Origin: Trachythela sp. YZ-2020
Taxonomy: Eukaryota > Cnidaria > Anthozoa > Malacalcyonacea > Clavulariidae
Direction of reading: 5' to 3'
Assembly: GCA_016169945.1 (NCBI GenBank)
Contig: JADLSH010000020.1
Location: forward strand, 248,001 to 312,000
DNA: 64,000 nt
Every line of letters starts with the position of its first letter. Within the stretch, counting starts at the first letter, position 1. The translations under genes and the position numbers were made by a program. The notes below the pieces were generated by a model. That model searched no databases and was not told where the DNA came from. It worked only from the letters and a program-made list of their open reading frames with translations. Below, one piece after another: positions 62,901 to 64,000 of this stretch.

Positions 62901-63664
62901 TATAGATACAATCGATGAAAATGCGTAAGTGGCGTGGGGGGGAGGGAGTGTTAATCATCCTTACTTTCAGCTGAGAGCTTAGCTGAATTACGAAGCACGC
63001 AGCTCAACTTGATCGAGTTGATAGTTTATACCAAGGGCGCCTCTGACTGCTACCCTGTAGCGTACCGAGATTCCTAATATCACACGTTAACACATCCAGT
63101 TAGGATCTGCTTTATTCATGGTAATATATCTGCATTTATACTTTAACTAATTTGGGCGTTCATACCTGACTAAACATAATTTGCATCTGCTACGCAAAGG
63201 AAGTGTAGTACGGGAAGGGAGCGCCTACCGCAATATCCTATATAATTCCCACTAATTGATTACATAATTGTCGCATATGGAAAGCTTTTTTTTTTAATTT
63301 ATCCCAACACACTCTGTCAACATTGCCTATGGGAAGAAACCGGAGTACCCGGAGAAAACTCACGACTTTCGGAAGAGCGTTGATTGACTCTTTTCACATG
63401 AGTATCATGAGTCCGCAGCGAGAATTGAATCGATCTCAGAGGCAAAAGGCTCTTGCGATTGCTCCACCGAAATTCCAAAACACCAAAGGGTAGTGACCAA
63501 ATTTATGTAAGTAGTCTGATCTAATCTACACTCTATAATTAACTGTAATCTTATTAATAAACTATTGATTGACAAATTGTTTATAGTGCATTTAATGAAC
63601 TGATTGGCGATCTGAATGAGCTCAAGGAAAAGGATTATGGCGATGTGGCACGAGGCGCCATTAG
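41011..63664 (+). CDS. PRKG1: cGMP-dependent protein kinase (PKG), regulatory half; gene continues past the window
   Basis: Nine exons join in consistent phases to about 400 residues. Parts: leucine-zipper coiled coil for dimerisation and docking; autoinhibitory segment WKRQAVSGE resembling the pseudosubstrate of PKG I-beta; CNB-A, with [12 protein letters not shown] and the phosphate-binding cassette [20 protein letters not shown], with [15 protein letters not shown] and the cassette FGEKALL plus EDRRTASV, split between exons. cGMP binding to CNB-A/B releases the Ser/Thr kinase domain, which must lie beyond 64000. Start: ATG 41011 has a weak context; ATG 41029 has A at -3 and G at +4 and would expose MGSRVS, a possible N-myristoylation signal. 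Introns are full of transposons, including an 8.6-kb one in intron 2. Confidence 0.93.
42802..42846. repeat. Small hairpin, AACAAGAACTTC / GAAGTTCTTGTT
   Basis: 12-bp perfect arms around a 21-bp loop (GACGTTTCGAACGAAGGCCTG, partly self-complementary). Related sequence occurs near 13275-13370. Confidence 0.7.
43612..43632. repeat. Possible end of a mariner/MITE-type element
   Basis: CAGGGTGTCCCAAAAAGTGC resembles terminal inverted repeats of Tc1/mariner-related elements. No inverted partner was found nearby, so this may be a solo end. Confidence 0.3.
44373..44533 (+). CDS. PRKG1: PKG exon 2: start of CNB-A
   Basis: Acceptor TTCCAG, phase 2 in, phase 1 out. Encodes [20 protein letters not shown], then [20 protein letters not shown] and [13 protein letters not shown], matching the first half of a PKG CNB-A domain. 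Confidence 0.92.
44534..45254 (+). other. PKG intron 2, left of the large transposon
   Basis: Holds a short R1 fragment (45185-45240: CAAACATTCTAATTCGAAAA then TTTGTGGAGCTTAGG). Nothing else recognised. Confidence 0.5.
45404..48245 (-). pseudogene. DDE-like transposase with C-terminal SAP domain (frame-broken)
   Basis: Minus-strand reading in at least four pieces: 48245-46871, 46870-46234, about 46310-45860, and 45853-45404. N-terminal part: coiled coil ([20 protein letters not shown]) then [14 protein letters not shown], like a helix-turn-helix linker. Putative catalytic acids: [15 protein letters not shown] near 47190, [12 protein letters not shown] near 46435, [12 protein letters not shown] near 46300, with the spacing of a D..D..E core. 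The last piece has [20 protein letters not shown], a SAP DNA-binding helix pair, and an acidic tail. The transposase call is inference from motif shape; I do not recognise the family. Confidence 0.55.
48265..50872 (+). mobile_element. 5'-truncated CR1/L2-like LINE
   Basis: It starts inside the endonuclease domain ([36 protein letters not shown]), continues through RT and ends with an (ATT)n tail at 50851-50872, the 3' end type of CR1/L2 elements. The left border (about 48262-48275) is where the transposase frame stops. It lies opposite in strand to the transposase it interrupts. No target duplication could be fixed. Confidence 0.88.
48290..50656 (+). pseudogene. LINE ORF2: endonuclease C-terminus and reverse transcriptase
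   Basis: RT motifs: [79 protein letters not shown] and the catalytic FADDNQLY. The main frame runs to 50346, then shifts near 50340. The C-terminal part ([42 protein letters not shown]) continues in another frame to about 50656. Truncated at the 5' end, hence inactive. Confidence 0.92.
50893..50983. repeat. (TATC)n microsatellite
   Basis: About 23 perfect CTAT/TATC tetranucleotides, 20 bp after the LINE tail. Confidence 0.97.
50978..51858 (-). CDS. Probable N-terminal exons of the transposon's minus-strand gene
   Basis: Two open blocks. Exon-like 51858-51472 begins [20 protein letters not shown] and ends at a possible GTGAAT donor (minus strand). Exon-like 51342 to about 50985 follows a CACTGCAG acceptor and encodes [40 protein letters not shown] and so on. 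No domain recognised. Its position and strand make it a likely 5' part of the DDE-like gene, separated from it by the LINE and the microsatellite. Confidence 0.4.
51859..52022. promoter_or_regulatory. Putative bidirectional promoter inside the transposon
   Basis: 164 bp separate the ATG of the minus-strand ORF (51858) from the ATG of the plus-strand gene (52023). It has a GAACA(C/G)TTGAACA(C/G) repeat (three GAACACTTGAACA-like units near 51885-51915). No TATA box is evident. Confidence 0.35.
52023..52518 (+). CDS. Small two-exon gene of the transposon, function unknown
   Basis: Exon 1 is 52023-52212 (ATG to AAGCAG, donor GTGTGT). Exon 2 is 52298-52518 (acceptor TTAACAG to TAA). Phase 1 matches at the junction, giving about 136 residues. 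Sequence starts [20 protein letters not shown]. The second half has [20 protein letters not shown] and [20 protein letters not shown]. No known domain recognised. GTG at 52011 is upstream in frame but the first ATG is 52023. Confidence 0.5.
52642..53046 (+). CDS. Lys/Glu-rich coiled-coil ORF of the transposon
   Basis: An open frame without its own ATG at the start (first codon TTG), so probably a further exon or a decayed copy. Encodes [40 protein letters not shown] and a basic [19 protein letters not shown] stretch. May be a DNA-binding accessory protein; that is a guess from composition. Confidence 0.4.
   Translation: MLKKAEKTESNAEKLRTRLLQRREKHLDVNNCESEIEKGCDEEHCNLSKSIVDLQVPLKKLIQIVNDLRHSYLHLSRCKLYPETTVHENARQKRRKKENKRKSRALKYLVTRNLFGGEALEHVECAVQRLIVRK
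53062..53200. repeat. 12-bp minisatellite GATGTAGAAAGT
   Basis: About eleven copies of GATGTAGAAAGT. It translates as repeated SDVE but lies after the stop of the preceding ORF, so it is probably not coding. Confidence 0.93.
53964..54077 (+). CDS. PRKG1: PKG exon 3: CNB-A phosphate-binding cassette
   Basis: Acceptor TTTGTTTAG; phase 1 on both sides. Encodes [20 protein letters not shown] and [18 protein letters not shown], with the FGE..RTA cGMP-binding residues. Only 60 bp separate the end of the big transposon from this acceptor. Confidence 0.95.
54078..54682 (+). other. PKG intron 3
   Basis: About 600 bp, AT-rich, nothing recognised. Confidence 0.5.
54683..54788 (+). CDS. PRKG1: PKG exon 4: C-helix end of CNB-A
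   Basis: Acceptor ACCTTGCAG; phase 1 in, phase 2 out. Encodes [20 protein letters not shown] and [15 protein letters not shown], the LWxIDR..F..IMMRTG stretch conserved in PKGs. Confidence 0.93.
54840..55080 (-). mobile_element. tRNA-derived SINE fragment
   Basis: GAGGAAACTGGAGCACCCAT plus, on the minus strand, GAGTTCGATTCCAGCAACGT (B box GTTCGATTCC) near 54960-54980. A related fragment is at 63325-63480 (GAAACCGGAGTACCCGGAGA then GAATTGAATCGATCTCAGAG). The shared 'CCGGAGtACCC' block is a signature of a widespread invertebrate SINE type as I recall it. No intact A box. Confidence 0.5.
55395..55690. mobile_element. Imperfect inverted-repeat element (MITE)
   Basis: GGGAGCAATGCACTCTTCTC is inverted as GGAGAGTGGGAGCAATG with shifts. 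TCTTACACAGGGTTTCATGA pairs with TCACGAAACTCCGTGTAAGA; GCGTGGGGGCAGC pairs with GCTGCCCCCCACGC. Total about 295 bp. Confidence 0.75.
55691..56802 (+). other. Part of PKG intron 4
   Basis: No coding signal. A G-rich stretch at 56658-56694 (GGTTTGGGTTGGGGTTAGGG) could form a quadruplex; it resembles but is not a telomere array. Confidence 0.45.
56803..57157. mobile_element. MITE family A, copy 2
   Basis: CCATTTTATGGTGTCGACTG at the left pairs with CAGTCGACACTACGAAATGG at the right. Inner arms (TTCTGCGTCGGGATAAAATT / AATTTTATCCCGACGCAGAA) match copy 1 at 12760-12972. Centre longer than in copy 1. Confidence 0.85.
57185..57475. mobile_element. MITE family B, full foldback copy
   Basis: CTGATCTCAAGAATAGGACT at the left pairs with the inverse of AGTCATAATTTTGAGATCA at the right. 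A half copy of the same arm occurs at 62030-62105. Confidence 0.7.
57808..57998. repeat. Long hairpin with about 75-bp arms
   Basis: AAATAGATAACATTTTCGCG, GATCTGTTCAGTTATAGATA and AACGTGGTAAGAACA are inverted on the right side (TGTTCTTATACCATGTT, TATCTATAACTGAACAGA, AAAATGTTATCTATTT). The loop of about 40 bp contains TCGGTGACCCACTCGCCCCG. Confidence 0.85.
58204..58267 (+). CDS. PRKG1: PKG exon 5: linker between CNB domains
   Basis: Acceptor TTCTCAACAG; phase 2 in, phase 0 out. Encodes [20 protein letters not shown] and QE, the LPEE..K.ADVL motif before CNB-B. Confidence 0.92.
58505..59634. mobile_element. 1.13-kb element with GGGGCCGGTTGTATCAAAGG ends and GGATA subterminal repeats
   Basis: GGGGCCGGTTGTATCAAAGG and then TGGATAAG at the left are perfectly inverted at the right. 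Both ends carry clusters of TATCCG/CGGATA, forming small palindromes, likely transposase binding sites. The interior (58680-59440) has no ORF. Non-autonomous DNA transposon in PKG intron 5; superfamily not assigned. Confidence 0.9.
59635..60078 (+). other. Part of PKG intron 5
   Basis: Unremarkable DNA except a 19-bp direct repeat (CATTGAATTCTGACAACA near 59646 and 59664). Confidence 0.45.
60079..60688. mobile_element. Foldback element with about 275-bp arms
   Basis: CCGGGTGGGGCAAAAAAAAG then GTACGACTGTTTGATTTAGT at the left are inverted at the right (CAGTCGTACTTTTTTTTTGC, CCCACCCGG). The arms continue (GAGCTATTA / AATAGCTC; TTAGCTAAAAACGGCC / GGCCATTTTTAGCTAA) almost to the centre at about 60380. 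An ORF in the right arm is an artefact. Confidence 0.88.
60743..60820 (+). CDS. PRKG1: PKG exon 6: CNB-B beta strands
   Basis: 78 nt, phase 0 in and out. Encodes [20 protein letters not shown] and IISEGT. A foldback element ends 54 bp upstream of the exon. Confidence 0.93.
60821..61223 (+). other. PKG intron 6
   Basis: 403 bp, no recognised element. Confidence 0.5.
61224..61318 (+). CDS. PRKG1: PKG exon 7: CNB-B, first half of cassette
   Basis: Acceptor GTTTTTCAG; phase 0 in, phase 2 out. Encodes [20 protein letters not shown] and [11 protein letters not shown], including the conserved FGE. Confidence 0.93.
61600..61830. repeat. Interspersed repeat R1, copy 3
   Basis: GGCCAAGGAGAAACCATTGA, TTCAATTTGGATGAATATTG, CAGCTGGACAGAACTGAATG, GTAATTAGTACATG and GTCACTAAGTGCCCTCTAG match the other copies. 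Confidence 0.75.
62030..62105. repeat. MITE family B, half copy
   Basis: CTGATCTCAAAGCTAAGACT, GGATAAAGCATTC and AATGAGCCATTTTTGAAACC match the inverse of the right arm of the element at 57185-57475. Confidence 0.65.
62579..62647 (+). CDS. PRKG1: PKG exon 8: CNB-B, second half of cassette
   Basis: Acceptor TCCACAAG; phase 2 on both sides. Encodes [20 protein letters not shown] and ER. RTAS completes the cGMP cassette; the Thr/Ser positions favour cGMP over cAMP in PKGs. Confidence 0.92.
62935..63065. repeat. Interspersed repeat R2, copy 2
   Basis: Shares GTGTTAATCATCCTTACTT, CAGCTGAGAGC, AAGCACGCAGCTCAAC and GGGCGCCTCTGA with 26440-26560. Confidence 0.6.
63325..63480 (-). mobile_element. 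tRNA-derived SINE fragment, second copy
   Basis: GAAACCGGAGTACCCGGAGA then AAACTCACGAC, and further right a degenerate tRNA-like block (GAATTGAATCGATCTCAGAG). Same arrangement as 54840-55080. Confidence 0.5.
63587..63664 (+). CDS. PRKG1: PKG exon 9: end of CNB-B and start of the link to the kinase
   Basis: Acceptor TTTATAG; phase 2 in and out. Encodes [20 protein letters not shown] and VARGAI. Matches the helix following CNB-B (the F..LIG.L motif). The next exon is beyond the window. Confidence 0.88.
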
Positions 63665-64000
63665 GTATAAGTTTATCTACTTATATAAATAACAATGAAA
63701 CCAGGTAATAATAGCATAAAATATAGGAAAAGAAGTCTTTCAGTAGTGGATTTGATATATGGTGCATATGTTGTTAGAGGAAACGATGGACCACTCGTGT
63801 CCATATAAATATCATCTTTTTATATGCTACTTTTATGCGCGTAAAAATCTCACATATTGTCAACAAGTTGCAGAAAGGTTATCATTTCATCAAGTTGCTA
63901 CAAGGTTGTCACTCACAACTTGTTAACAAGTTGTTGAGTGGCATGACGACAACAAGTTGTTCGGAAGGCTTGTAACAAGTCTGTTGAGATAACGACCTTG
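63665..64000 (+). other. PKG intron 9 start with ACAAGTTGT repeats
   Basis: From about 63858 to the window end, AACAAGTTG/CAACTTGTT motifs alternate in both orientations (e.g. CACAACTTGTTAACAAGTTG), typical of a MITE whose other end lies outside the window. Confidence 0.55.

Overview
The window is eukaryotic nuclear DNA from an intron-rich, transposon-rich animal, most probably a cnidarian. The main reason is a last exon encoding two cysteine-rich domains of the minicollagen type (four spaced Cys followed by a Cys pair), a fold known from nematocyst capsule proteins. Introns have GT..AG borders, non-coding DNA is AT-rich, and there are no prokaryotic gene arrays. I cannot name the species.

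Two host genes, both on the + strand, organise the window. Gene 1 (5301-31467) can be modelled as 13 coding exons. Every junction keeps phase and the total is 3786 nt, i.e. 1261 codons plus stop. The predicted secreted protein has a signal peptide, a SEA domain, a Thr/Ser/Pro mucin-like tract with 10-residue repeats, a GAPR-1-like CAP (SCP) domain, a second mucin-like tract with 13-residue repeats, a truncated second SEA, a basic linker and a pair of minicollagen-type Cys-rich domains. CAP plus minicollagen-type domains recalls the nematocyst wall protein NOWA, but the SEA/mucin arrangement here is unusual. Gene 2 (41011 or 41029 to beyond 64000) is the 5' part of a cGMP-dependent protein kinase: leucine zipper, autoinhibitory segment, CNB-A and CNB-B over nine exons. 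The catalytic domain lies outside the window.

Nearly everything else is mobile DNA. 1-3483: frame-broken remnant of a large unrecognised protein, split by two insertions. 3750-4032: tandem repeat rich in ATGCTAAT octamers, upstream of gene 1. 15650-19984: antisense Ty3/gypsy element with 129-bp LTRs, a TGAGT duplication and a tandemly repeated tRNA-Ser-type primer site. 27080-31101: Ty1/copia element with 186-bp LTRs, a TAATA duplication and a primer site matching the anticodon arm of initiator tRNA-Met, sitting in a foldback repeat. 32228-37251: giant inverted-repeat element with a second one (33336-36132) nested inside it. 37436-38144 and 39496-40206: two ~710-bp hAT-like elements with 8-bp duplications. 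45255-53902: apparent 8.6-kb DNA transposon in a PKG intron, encoding a broken DDE-like transposase with a SAP domain and a divergent spliced gene, and invaded by a 5'-truncated CR1/L2-like LINE (about 48265-50872). Many small MITE/foldback elements, SINE pieces and long microsatellites fill the introns.

No intact tRNA, rRNA or CRISPR was found. Exon borders are inferred by eye from splice consensus, phase and domain continuity; transcripts were not available.
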